Source: Anaerolineae bacterium
GTDB lineage: Bacteria > Chloroflexota > Anaerolineae > Anaerolineales > Villigracilaceae
NCBI GenBank assembly: GCA_017303735.1
Contig: JAFLCF010000055.1
Coordinates: 1 to 22,593, forward strand
Reading direction: 5' to 3'
Length of the DNA stretch: 22,593 nt
The notes below the pieces were generated by a model that had not been told where the DNA came from, searched no databases, and saw only the letters and a program-made list of their open reading frames with translations. Positions 12,911-20,433 of the stretch are shown one piece after another. The translations under genes were made by a program, and so were the position numbers. The stretch's first letter is position 1, and every line of letters begins with the position of its first letter.

Positions 12911-15565
12911 TCACCTTGCACTAAACTTTGGTTTGAACCCACGCAGGCGATTGGCATTGCCAACAACGGTCACGGACGAGAAAGCCATCGCCGCGCCTGC
13001 AATGAGCGGACTGAGCAGCAAGCTGAAGAAGGGGAAGAGCAACCCCATTGCAACGGGGATGCCAAGCGTGTTGTAGATGAACGCGCCGAAAAGGTTTTGG
13101 TAGATGTTGGTCATCGTGGCGCGGCTGACTTCGATGGCGGTGACCACACCTTTGAGACTGGCTTTGATGAGCGTAATATCCGAGGCTTCGATGGCAACGT
13201 CGGTACCTGTGCCGATGGCAAGACCGACATCGGCTTGCGCGAGCGCAGGTGCGTCGTTGATACCATCGCCAACCATCGCGACTTTTTTACCTTCTGCTTG
13301 AAGCAGGTGAATATTGTTTGCCTTATCTTCAGGAAGGACTTCCGCCAGCACGCGGGTGACGCCAACTTTGCGCGCAATCGCTTCGGCGGTGCGGCGGTTG
13401 TCGCCTGTGATCATCACGACTTCGATACCCATACTTTGCAAGTGTTTGATCGCCTCGGCAGAATCTTCCTTGACCGTATCCGCAACGGCAATGATGCCTG
13501 CGGCTTTGCCATCGAGCGCGATAAACATGGGCGTCTTGCCATCATCGGCAAGGGATTTTGATTTTTCTTCGAGTGAACCAAGCGCGATCTTTTCGTGGTT
13601 CATCAATTTGAGATTGCCGATCAAGATTTGTTTGTTTTCAACTTTTGCCGAAACGCCGTGACCAGGAATGGCTTCAAAGTCTTTGACTTCTACGAGTTCC
13701 AGTTTACGAGCCTGCGCGCCTTCGACAATCGCCTGCGCCAATGGGTGCTCACTCACTTTTTCCACCGACGCGGCTAACTTCAACAACTGATCACTGATAA
13801 CTGATGACTGCGAAGTCCCCGAAGGGGGATCACTGAGTATTACATCCGTCAACTCAGGCTTGCCCTTCGTGATCGTCCCTGTCTTATCCAACACAACCGT
13901 TTGAATCGCACGCGCAGTTTGAAGCGCTTCACCCGAGCGGATCAGAATTCCATGCTCCGCGCCTTTGCCAATGCCAACCATCAGGCTCATGGGCGTGGCA
14001 AGACCCAAAGCACATGGACAGGCAATGATGAGCACGGTCACACTGGTAACGAGCGCGTACACCAACTGCGGTTGAGGTCCAATCACGAACCAAATGACGA
14101 ACGTCCATACGGCGAGAATCATCACGATGGGTACGAAATATCCAGAGATGGTATCGGCAAGACGAGCAATCGGCGCTTTCGAGTTCTGCGCGTCCTGTAC
14201 CATCTTCACGATTTGCGCGAGAGCCGTGTCTTTGCCAACTTTTGTGGCACGGAATTTGAACGCGCCTGTTTTGTTCAAGGTCGCTCCGATGACCTCATCC
14301 CCCTGTTTCTTGGAAACAGGCAGTGACTCACCCGTCAGCATGGACTCATCCACCGCAGAACTTCCTTCGACGATTACGCCATCCACTGGCACTTTCTCAC
14401 CAGGTCGAACTTGGATCACGTCGCCGACCAGCACTTCTTCAACAGGCAGATCCATTTCCTTGCCATCCCGAATCACGCGGGCAGTCTTCGCCTGTAAACC
14501 CAATAACTTTTTGATAGCCGCGCTGGATTGCCCCTTGGCGCGCAGTTCAAGCGCCTGCCCTAACACAACCAACGCAATCACCACTGCCACAACATCGTAA
14601 AACGGCTCAGATGTCCCTTCGGGAAACACGGACGGAAATGCGATGGCAAACGTCGAATACAACCACGCCGCGCCTGTGCCCAGCGCGATCAATGTGTTCA
14701 TGTTGGCGGAACGATGCTTGAATGCCGCCCATGCGCCTGTGAAGAAGTCATAACCTGAGTAGAACAGTACGGGCAATGTTGCAACGGCAGAAAGGATCCA
14801 CGCCCAGCGGATGGTTTCCATTGACAGATCCCGGATTAGAGGGACATACTGCGGGTATGCGAACAGCAATACAGGCACAGACACAATTGCCGAGAACCAG
14901 AACATTCTCATCAGGCGGCGATATTCACGGGCGTGCGCCTCTTCCTGTTTATCCACTGGTGCGTCGCTAATGGCTTGACGAGGCTTGTATCCCCAAGCCT
15001 CGATAGCCGCATTCAATTGTGCAAGGGTCGTCTTTTGGGGGAGATAATCCACGCTCGCTTCCTGCGTGGCGATGTTGACCGTTGCACTCAAAACACCTTC
15101 CGTGGATTTCAGTTCATCCTCGATGAACTTCACGCAGGAGGCACAGCGCAGGTTCTCGATTCCGATCTTGACGTTGGACCCACCTGGTTGAAACCCCGCC
15201 GAGCGGATCACTGCCGCCATTTGCGGAATGTTCACCTTTTTGGAATCATATTCGACTTGCAACACACCTGCACCTGCATTGGTGGTTACTTGATGAACGC
15301 CTTCCAGGGCGCGCAAACCAGATTCCAGGGTGGTGACAGGCTTGTAAAACGGCAGATCGGCTACGGGTAGTTCGATGCGTGACAGAGTCCTCCCAGGGTT
15401 GAAGCCGGTTGTAGCCGAAGTCATCACATAATGGTGCGGTTCCTTGTCAAATTGATCCACACAGGATTGTGAGCAAAAATAAAATGTCTGCCCCATGTGT
15501 TCGCGATGAGCGAAGGCGTTTTGGGGTTCGATTTCCATTCCACATACAGGGTCACGAACAGTCAT
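12911..15565 (-). CDS. copA: Copper-exporting P1B-type ATPase with N-terminal YHS domain
   Basis: An 884-aa Cu(I) export pump. Domains in order are: YHS ([14 protein letters not shown], 5-45); a first HMA-like domain without its CxxC loop (65-128); a second HMA with LRCASC (139-144, domain 131-197); and eight membrane helices from about 220. The actuator motif is TGES (411-414) and the transmembrane copper site is CPC (516-518). The phosphorylation site is DKTGT (560-564), the nucleotide-domain SEHP (605-608) and the hinge GDGINDAP (767-774). Helices 7 and 8 carry YN (831-832) and MAFSS (860-864), the P1B-1 copper signature. An in-frame insert rich in Ser lies in the N-domain near 578-592. 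It heads a large minus-strand operon of redox and copper-binding proteins. Confidence 0.95.
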   Translation of the reverse strand: MTVRDPVCGMEIEPQNAFAHREHMGQTFYFCSQSCVDQFDKEPHHYVMTSATTGFNPGRTLSRIELPVADLPFYKPVTTLESGLRALEGVHQVTTNAGAGVLQVEYDSKKVNIPQMAAVIRSAGFQPGGSNVKIGIENLRCASCVKFIEDELKSTEGVLSATVNIATQEASVDYLPQKTTLAQLNAAIEAWGYKPRQAISDAPVDKQEEAHAREYRRLMRMFWFSAIVSVPVLLFAYPQYVPLIRDLSMETIRWAWILSAVATLPVLFYSGYDFFTGAWAAFKHRSANMNTLIALGTGAAWLYSTFAIAFPSVFPEGTSEPFYDVVAVVIALVVLGQALELRAKGQSSAAIKKLLGLQAKTARVIRDGKEMDLPVEEVLVGDVIQVRPGEKVPVDGVIVEGSSAVDESMLTGESLPVSKKQGDEVIGATLNKTGAFKFRATKVGKDTALAQIVKMVQDAQNSKAPIARLADTISGYFVPIVMILAVWTFVIWFVIGPQPQLVYALVTSVTVLIIACPCALGLATPMSLMVGIGKGAEHGILIRSGEALQTARAIQTVVLDKTGTITKGKPELTDVILSDPPSGTSQSSVISDQLLKLAASVEKVSEHPLAQAIVEGAQARKLELVEVKDFEAIPGHGVSAKVENKQILIGNLKLMNHEKIALGSLEEKSKSLADDGKTPMFIALDGKAAGIIAVADTVKEDSAEAIKHLQSMGIEVVMITGDNRRTAEAIARKVGVTRVLAEVLPEDKANNIHLLQAEGKKVAMVGDGINDAPALAQADVGLAIGTGTDVAIEASDITLIKASLKGVVTAIEVSRATMTNIYQNLFGAFIYNTLGIPVAMGLLFPFFSLLLSPLIAGAAMAFSSVTVVGNANRLRGFKPKFSAR
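13785..13829. repeat. ATCAGT-type short repeat and small hairpin inside copA
   Basis: On the minus strand this stretch contains variants of ATCAGT repeated about every 7-8 bp (CATCAGT, TATCAGT, GATCAGT), next to a TCCCC-GAAG-GGGGA hairpin at 13816-13829. It encodes the Ser/Gln-rich [16 protein letters not shown] segment between the phosphorylation site and SEHP. It looks like a short repeat inserted in frame into a tolerant loop. Confidence 0.45.
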
Positions 15566-15654
15566 GGTTACCTACCTTATTAAAGATGCCAATAGTGTAT
15601 ATCCTTTTGACGCTGTGTATGAGCGATTTTCAGCCTAATGGTATATAAGCAAAA

Positions 15655-15676
15655 TAGCCTATCTTCCAATAGGCTA
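15655..15676. terminator. Terminator hairpin upstream of copA
   Basis: TAGCCTAT / ATAGGCTA (8 bp) with a 6-nt loop; on the minus strand TTTT follows. It ends the unit that includes the zinc-ribbon gene at 15699-16067. The rest of the gap 15566-15698 should hold the copA promoter. TATATA lies just below the hairpin with TTGGAA 16 nt upstream, which is only a weak candidate. Confidence 0.65.
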
Positions 15677-15698
15677 CTTTGAGAACGTGAGGGTGATC

Positions 15699-16067
15699 TT
15701 ATTTCAAGGCATTACTGCAGTAGGGACAATTCTGCCAATCAGTTTGAACACCTTTTCCACAGTTTGAGCATGATGCCTGAGACGCAGATTGCGGAGGATT
15801 GCCCGTATTCTTCACCAGCGCCGCGACGCCATACACAACAAGCGCAACGATGCCAATCGGGATCAGCCACATGAAGATCATGCCGGACCATCCGAAGGGT
15901 GAGAAGCCCCACCCCATGTGACCGCCGTAACCGCCCATCATGCCATAACCACCCATCATTCCGTAGCCACGGTTACCCCAGCCGCCATACATCATGCCGC
16001 CTCCGAAGAAGAACAGAACGGCAATGACAGCCACGATGCCAACGATCCACCAGTTAACTTTTTTCAT
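15699..16067 (-). CDS. Gly/Met/Tyr-rich small membrane protein with C-terminal zinc ribbon
   Basis: A 122-aa protein. A membrane helix (about 7-22) is followed by a Gly/Met/Tyr-rich repeat region (GYGMMGG repeated, 34-54), a second helix (about 61-85) and a C-terminal zinc ribbon with Cys100-x2-Cys103 and Cys114-x2-Cys117. The Met-rich stretch could bind Cu(I). The ribbon is rubredoxin-like in spacing and faces the cytosol if both helices span. AAGGAAG precedes the ATG. It starts 12 nt after the end of a shorter paralogue with the same ribbon, so the two are probably co-expressed. The family is unknown to me. Confidence 0.8.
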   Translation of the reverse strand: MKKVNWWIVGIVAVIAVLFFFGGGMMYGGWGNRGYGMMGGYGMMGGYGGHMGWGFSPFGWSGMIFMWLIPIGIVALVVYGVAALVKNTGNPPQSASQASCSNCGKGVQTDWQNCPYCSNALK

Positions 16068-16079
16068 TTTGACTTCCTT

Positions 16080-16253
16080 TCATAAAGTTTGCCCGCAGTG
16101 CGGGCAATTTTTCCAGTCATTTTGCGTTGCCTGTCCACACTGGGGGCAAGTACGGCTTGTAACAGGCTTGAGCGCATTGACCAAGTTATTGCCAGAAACA
16201 CCATAGATGATCAAACCGACAAGTAATAATGGGACGATCCACATGAGAAACAT
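16080..16253 (-). CDS. 57-aa membrane protein with C-terminal zinc ribbon
   Basis: A short gene with one N-terminal helix (MFLMWIVPLLLVGLIIYGV) and a C-terminal zinc ribbon: Cys36-x2-Cys39 (TCPQCG), then Cys50-x2-Cys53 (NCPHCG), spaced by QATQNDWKN. The same spacing and the DW(K/Q)NCP motif recur in the next gene, so the two are paralogues, this one without the Gly/Met-rich part. AAGGAG lies 7 nt before the ATG, which supports it being a real gene despite its size. The function is unknown. Binding of zinc, or another thiophilic metal, to the four Cys is the obvious inference. Confidence 0.78.
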   Translation of the reverse strand: MFLMWIVPLLLVGLIIYGVSGNNLVNALKPVTSRTCPQCGQATQNDWKNCPHCGQTL

Positions 16254-16365
16254 GATTTGCTCCTTTCTTGATGATCCAAGAATACCCGGCGTGATTAAAG
16301 AATGTGTAAAGGCACGGCAAAGAGTGATTGAAGATTTTGTTTCGGCAAATTGTCTGAAAATAAAA

Positions 16366-16388
16366 TAACCTGCCCGGCGGGCAGGTTA
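16366..16388. terminator. Intrinsic terminator of the YHS gene
   Basis: TAACCTGCCC / GGGCAGGTTA is a perfect 10-bp stem with a 3-nt loop, 20 bp below the YHS stop. On the minus strand TTTTATTTT follows. Confidence 0.85.
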
Positions 16389-16408
16389 CCTGAGGAGAAG
16401 AGGATGAA

Positions 16409-16588
16409 TTAATGTTGATGCGCGTGTTCATCAGTTTTGCCGAGATACTTTTCGGGTTCCTTGTCAAACGCCTTCTTGCAGCCAAGAGAGCAAAAGTAGT
16501 AGGTTTGCCCTTTGTATTCGGATGTGCCGGCAGCGGTGGTGGGGTCAATATCCATATGGCAGACGGGGTCATGCACAGTGGTTGTCAT
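16409..16588 (-). CDS. YHS-domain small metal-binding protein
   Basis: A 59-aa protein consisting of one YHS domain: HDPVCHMDIDP (Cys9 with a following His), TSEYKGQTYYFCSLGCKKAFDKEPEKYLGK (second site CxxxC) and a His-rich tail (DEHAHQH) that could add metal ligands. It closely resembles the YHS domain at the start of CopA. The ATG at 16588 is chosen because AAGGAG lies 8 nt upstream; an open frame to 16669 has no such signal. It has its own terminator and an 87-bp upstream gap (16589-16675), so it may be the last gene of the CcdA operon or a separate unit. Confidence 0.87.
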   Translation of the reverse strand: MTTTVHDPVCHMDIDPTTAAGTSEYKGQTYYFCSLGCKKAFDKEPEKYLGKTDEHAHQH

Positions 16589-16675
16589 AAGAGGGTCTCC
16601 TTTTCTTTGAATTAAGCAATTAAAAGACAGCCTCAACGAGAGCCATATTACTGCTGCTTCCATAGGCAATTCTGC

Positions 16676-17098
16676 TTACTTCTCAATCGAATATCCTGCC
16701 TGCTCCCATGAGACCATGCCGCCTTCGAGATTCCAGATATTGGTATACCCCAGCGAAACAAGTTCCGTCGCAGCGATTGCGCTCATGCGACCACTGCGAC
16801 AGTACAGAATGATCTTTGCATCTTTATCCGCTGGCAATTGCGTCAGATTTTCTGGCGCACTGATCTGGTCGTAGGGAATGGATAGGTCTGTATCGGCAAT
16901 GTTTCCCGCAAAAGGAATATGCACATTGACAAGGATGAATTCCCTGTTACTCAACATCGTATCCAATTCGGCAGGGGTGATGTCCTTATAAGAACCATCA
17001 GTGGTTGAAATCTCTTTGCCCGTAATCTCTTCGGCGCTGCTCTGGCAGGCGGTCAGTGTCAGAAACAGAAACAAGGATATATTGATGACCTGTTTCAT
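16676..17098 (-). CDS. Rhodanese-domain lipoprotein
   Basis: A 140-aa extracytoplasmic lipoprotein with a hydrophobic signal ending in the lipobox LTAC (Cys18), followed by one rhodanese domain (about 38-138). The active-site loop is CRSGRMS (Cys100), preceded by KIILY, and the C-terminal part has NIWNLEGGMVSWEQAGY. Single-domain rhodaneses move sulfane sulfur or act in thiol chemistry. The loop size of six residues fits sulfur-transferase type rather than phosphatase. It overlaps the DsbA-like gene by 4 nt (ATGA) and is last in the CcdA/DsbA/rhodanese operon, so it may take reducing power from them. Confidence 0.9.
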   Translation of the reverse strand: MKQVINISLFLFLTLTACQSSAEEITGKEISTTDGSYKDITPAELDTMLSNREFILVNVHIPFAGNIADTDLSIPYDQISAPENLTQLPADKDAKIILYCRSGRMSAIAATELVSLGYTNIWNLEGGMVSWEQAGYSIEK

Positions 17099-17841
17099 GG
17101 AATTTTTCCAGCCAGCTCAAGATCGATGATCTGCTTGAATGCTTCAAGGGGTTGTGCGCCAACGATTGCCAGCCCGTTGATGAAAAATGTCGGGGTGGAT
17201 TGAACGCCAAGGTTGAGCGCAAAATCCATATCCTGTTGGATCGCGTTCTTATGTTTGCCCAAATTGAGACACTCCTCGAAAGTGACAGCATCCAAATTGA
17301 GATCAGCGGCGATCTGCAGGTATAACTCACGCCCAAGTCTGTCCTGATTCTTAAAAATCCTGTCATGATAATCCCAGAAGGCATCCTGTTCATTGGCGCA
17401 CATCGAGGCCTCCGCCGATGGAAAGGCTTCGGGATGAATAGATGTCAGGGGAAGATGACGATAGACAAAACGGATTTGACCGGGATACGCCGCCAGCAAT
17501 TGTTCAGCCGTCTCGTCCTGGAAGCGTTTGCAGAACGGGCATTGAAAGTCGCTGAACTCGACGATTACGATGGACGCATCCTCTGGTCCCTGGCTTGGAA
17601 AACCTTCGAAAGGGATGTCATAGCGCGTGAATTGCGGCGCTTGGGTCGCTGCCGGCGCTTCGACAATGGGTCCCTGGGCAACAGGTGGGTTATTGATAAT
17701 TGCTTGTTGTGAACGGGGCGCAAGCCCCCAGACAACATAACCCGTCAAGATGCCAATCGCGAAAGCCAGTATCACCAGGACCGAATAAAAATGGGTTCGT
17801 TTAAAGGTAATGGTATCTTCCGAATTAATGGGGGAATCCAT
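17095..17841 (-). CDS. Membrane-anchored DsbA-family thioredoxin
   Basis: A 248-aa protein with an N-terminal anchor (about 17-40), a Pro/Ala-rich linker (50-70) and a DsbA-type domain (about 85-245). The active site is FQCPFC (99-104, Cys101 and Cys104) and the helical insert includes YRHLPLTSIHPEAFPSA. The cis-Pro loop is STPTFFING. It resembles the extracytoplasmic thiol oxidoreductases or BdbD/DsbG-like proteins of Gram-positives and Chloroflexota. It starts 22 nt after the CcdA-like gene and overlaps the rhodanese gene by 4 nt. CcdA is the likely electron donor if it acts as a reductase. As an oxidase it would need VKOR or DsbB, and neither is here. Confidence 0.9.
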   Translation of the reverse strand: MDSPINSEDTITFKRTHFYSVLVILAFAIGILTGYVVWGLAPRSQQAIINNPPVAQGPIVEAPAATQAPQFTRYDIPFEGFPSQGPEDASIVIVEFSDFQCPFCKRFQDETAEQLLAAYPGQIRFVYRHLPLTSIHPEAFPSAEASMCANEQDAFWDYHDRIFKNQDRLGRELYLQIAADLNLDAVTFEECLNLGKHKNAIQQDMDFALNLGVQSTPTFFINGLAIVGAQPLEAFKQIIDLELAGKIP

Positions 17842-17863
17842 AAGGGTATCTTCTCTAAAAATA

Positions 17864-18625
17864 TTATGATCTTTGTATCGTGTGCCCGCTCAGATAACCA
17901 AGATAGGCAGGCACAAGCGGCAGGACGCAGGGCGAAAGAAATGACAATAGTCCGGCAATGACGGCGGTGAAGTATGTCGGCGCGGCGGAGAACAGGGTGA
18001 ACTTCTCTATGTACAGACCGTTCTTGAATGCCCAGATCGCAATCAGACTCATGGTGTTCGTGAGAAGCAGAACGCCAATGGTAATGATGAAAACGCCGCT
18101 GGCAATCTTGAAATATTTTTGATACGGTCTCATGCGCTTGAGCCAGCCTGAAGCGCGTTCCAGACCAAGCGCCATCACCAGGAACGGAATTCCCAAACCA
18201 AGCGAATAGCCTGAGGAAAGCCACATCGCCTGTCCGACCGTTTGCTGGCTGAGACCCATCGTCAGGATCGCACCCAGGGTCGCGCCAATGCACGGACTCC
18301 AACCCGCAGCGAAGAAAATGCCCATCAAGGCCGAGCCGCCATACGTCCCGCGTTGACCCGAGTATTGGGCGCGCGTATCCGCATAGAACCACGGGATACG
18401 GATCACTTCCAGAGTCGCCAATCCAAACATAATCACGATCACGCCGCCCAATTGGGCGATGACCCGTTTGTATGCGCCGAACAATTGTCCCAGCGCCGTC
18501 ACCGAGCCGCCCCAGCCGATCACAAAGACCAGCGAGAATCCAAGCACGAACAGGAGCGCGTGTAAAAATATTTTCAATCGTTCTGTTTGGGAGGGAAAGC
18601 GGGGATTGACAGTGTCAGTGGTCAT
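17864..18625 (-). CDS. CcdA-like transmembrane electron carrier, apparently circularly permuted
   Basis: A 253-aa membrane protein of the CcdA/DsbD-beta family, which carries electrons from cytosolic thioredoxin to extracytoplasmic thiol proteins. Helices in order: FLHALLFVLGFSLVFV (about 20-36); QLGGVIVIMFGLATL (58-72); GIFFAAGWSPCIGATLG (102-118, with Cys112); a helix with YSLGLGIPFLVMALGL (140-155); FKIASGVFIITIGVLLL (172-188). Last comes TYFTAVIAGLLSFLSPCVLPLVPAYLGYLSG (217-247, with Cys233). In ordinary CcdA the SFLSPCVLP helix comes first; here it is last, so the order is 2-3-4-5-6-1. Both redox cysteines are kept. The ATG at 18625 has AGGAAGA upstream. It opens an operon with the DsbA-like and rhodanese genes. 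Confidence 0.88.
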   Translation of the reverse strand: MTTDTVNPRFPSQTERLKIFLHALLFVLGFSLVFVIGWGGSVTALGQLFGAYKRVIAQLGGVIVIMFGLATLEVIRIPWFYADTRAQYSGQRGTYGGSALMGIFFAAGWSPCIGATLGAILTMGLSQQTVGQAMWLSSGYSLGLGIPFLVMALGLERASGWLKRMRPYQKYFKIASGVFIITIGVLLLTNTMSLIAIWAFKNGLYIEKFTLFSAAPTYFTAVIAGLLSFLSPCVLPLVPAYLGYLSGHTIQRS

Positions 18626-18669
18626 AAGTCTTCCTGTTCGATAAAGGTATGACACCATGATAAGCAAAA

Positions 18670-18701
18670 CCCCGCCTCTGCATGAGCGCAGGATGGCGGG
18701 G
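18670..18701 (-). terminator. Intrinsic terminator of the histidine kinase operon
   Basis: CCCCGCC / GGCGGGG (7 bp) with an inner CTGC/GCAG stem; on the minus strand TTTTGC follows. It separates the DUF2085/two-component operon from the CcdA operon. Confidence 0.8.
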
Positions 18702-18738
18702 AAATCGGTAAGCAAAATGGCTTATGAGTTTTATCGCT

Positions 18739-20433
18739 TCACAATCGGACCTCAAGACTGGTCCCACGTCCCAGGGTGGAATCAATCTCAAGCCTTGCCC
18801 CGATCAAGTCGGCACGCTCGTGAATACCGAGCAATCCAAAGTGTCCGTTGGGAGCGAATTCAGTCGGACTGGCGGGAGTGGTGAAACCGTTACCGTTGTC
18901 GGAGATCATCATTGTTATTTCCGAATCAGTATAACGGATGGACAGGTCGGCGCGGGTCGCCCTGGAATGTTTTACCACGTTATTGAGCGCTTCCTGCGCA
19001 ATGCGATAGAGCGATAATTCCGCTTCGCGCGAAAGGCGGCGTTCATTGCCTGTCTTTTGAAATTCCACGATCAAAGCATTACCCTGGCTGATTTCCCGCA
19101 CCAGCATTTCAAGCGCGGTGACCAGGCCCAGGTCTTCAAGATAGATGGGACGCAACGCCCGCGTAAGCCGGCGGAGATTTTCGATGGTCTGCTCCGCGAG
19201 TGTTTCCAGTTCCTTGAGGGATTGTTTGCCGTTCTGTTCTTTAATGGATTTCTGCGCAAGCTGGACGCGTTGCTTCAAGGCAATCACGGCTTGAATAGTG
19301 TCATCATGAAGTTCACGCGCCAGACGCGTCCGCTCCTCTTCCTGTGCGGATGTGATCGCGCCGATGTAATCATGCAATCCCTCCTGCGCCGCCTGCACCT
19401 TGCGGGACATTTCAGTCAATTCCATTTGAAGGTGCTGTACCTCAGATATGCCACCAACTGACTCCTTTATGGCTTCGAAATCTCCCCATGCCAGCGCTGC
19501 CGCCTTGGACTCAAGTTTTTGCAGGGGCTGAACGATTTGTTTGGCGCCGAACCAGATGGCGATCAGCGCCAGGATGAAGGCAGGCACGACCACGAGCGGA
19601 GCCATCTGGGTCAATTGCAGGGAGGGGCTGATTACCATTTCCCATTCCTCCTCCGTGATCAATGCCCAGCCTGCCGCCTCAATCGGGCTGTAGGCAACCA
19701 CATGTTCGGTTGCCTCCTTCTTCACATAAAGAACACCGCTCTTCCCGCTTAAGGCTTCCTTCACACCTGGATGATCCGCCTCCAGACTTTCCTGTTCGAG
19801 CGCGCCGCTGACGAATAAAAGACGGCGGGAATCATCCAGCAAATAGATGGTCACGTGACTGCCTGCTGGATAAGTGGGTGTCAGGGTCTCGGAAGCCAGC
19901 GCCTCGGGTGAAAATACGCCGGCGACAATCACATCACGGGAGTCAGAATAGGCTGATATGATGACAAAGAGTTGATCGGAGCTGGGATCAAGGATCGGAT
20001 CGGAGAAAACAGGTCCGGGAACCGAAGAGGAAGCGAGTTTGATAAAGTTGGGATTTTGAGATACCCATCCCCAAAATCTGTCATTACCCGTCTTCTCGAT
20101 TAAGTGTCCATCCGTATTTAGAAAGGCAATGCCCCCGTTGAAGTCCTTTGCCAGGTCATTGGTGGTGGCGAATATATCCTTGAAGGAAATATCCTCGGAT
20201 GCCAGCACCGCCATGCTCGCGATGGTCGCCATGCGATGATGAAGTTCGGATTGCAGGGCGGCGGCGGCGGACTGGACGGCACGTTCGTCACGTTCCCCGA
20301 CCAGGGTGCGCATGTCCTGCTGGTGCATATTAACCCCGCCGAATGCAATGAACAACAATAAAAGTGTCAGCGGCAGAACCGTGACTGCAAAGAGTTGCGT
20401 CAGACCGCGCCAGCCCGGCAGGAGTCGCTTCAT
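18739..20433 (-). CDS. Cache-domain sensor histidine kinase, NarX/DegS type (HisKA_3)
   Basis: A 564-aa membrane sensor. Helix 1 (about 12-32) and helix 2 (about 280-297) flank a large extracytoplasmic dCache-like domain (about 36-270) that contains GGIAFLNTDGH, SDPILDPSSDQLFVIIS and VYSPIEAAGWALITEE-like segments. A HAMP-like linker follows (298-350). The dimerisation domain has the HisKA_3 box EEERTRLARELHDD (phospho-His376), and the ATPase domain has DNGNGF and HFGLLGIHERADLIGARL. Kinases of this type act on NarL-family regulators, and one is encoded directly upstream with a 4-nt overlap. The ligand is not known. The copper and redox context is suggestive only. A terminator follows. Confidence 0.93.
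   Translation of the reverse strand: MKRLLPGWRGLTQLFAVTVLPLTLLLLFIAFGGVNMHQQDMRTLVGERDERAVQSAAAALQSELHHRMATIASMAVLASEDISFKDIFATTNDLAKDFNGGIAFLNTDGHLIEKTGNDRFWGWVSQNPNFIKLASSSVPGPVFSDPILDPSSDQLFVIISAYSDSRDVIVAGVFSPEALASETLTPTYPAGSHVTIYLLDDSRRLLFVSGALEQESLEADHPGVKEALSGKSGVLYVKKEATEHVVAYSPIEAAGWALITEEEWEMVISPSLQLTQMAPLVVVPAFILALIAIWFGAKQIVQPLQKLESKAAALAWGDFEAIKESVGGISEVQHLQMELTEMSRKVQAAQEGLHDYIGAITSAQEEERTRLARELHDDTIQAVIALKQRVQLAQKSIKEQNGKQSLKELETLAEQTIENLRRLTRALRPIYLEDLGLVTALEMLVREISQGNALIVEFQKTGNERRLSREAELSLYRIAQEALNNVVKHSRATRADLSIRYTDSEITMMISDNGNGFTTPASPTEFAPNGHFGLLGIHERADLIGARLEIDSTLGRGTSLEVRL

Noticed and set aside
12611..13561. A 316-codon open frame on the plus strand
   Set aside because: It is fully antisense to copA and the thioredoxin-like gene, which have clear domain matches. 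Its protein is Cys/His/Gly-rich without any motif, as expected for a shadow frame.
17772..18392. A 206-codon minus-strand frame within the CcdA-like gene
   Set aside because: Shadow frame rich in Trp, Arg and His with no recognisable domain, whereas the CcdA frame has six good helices and both redox cysteines.
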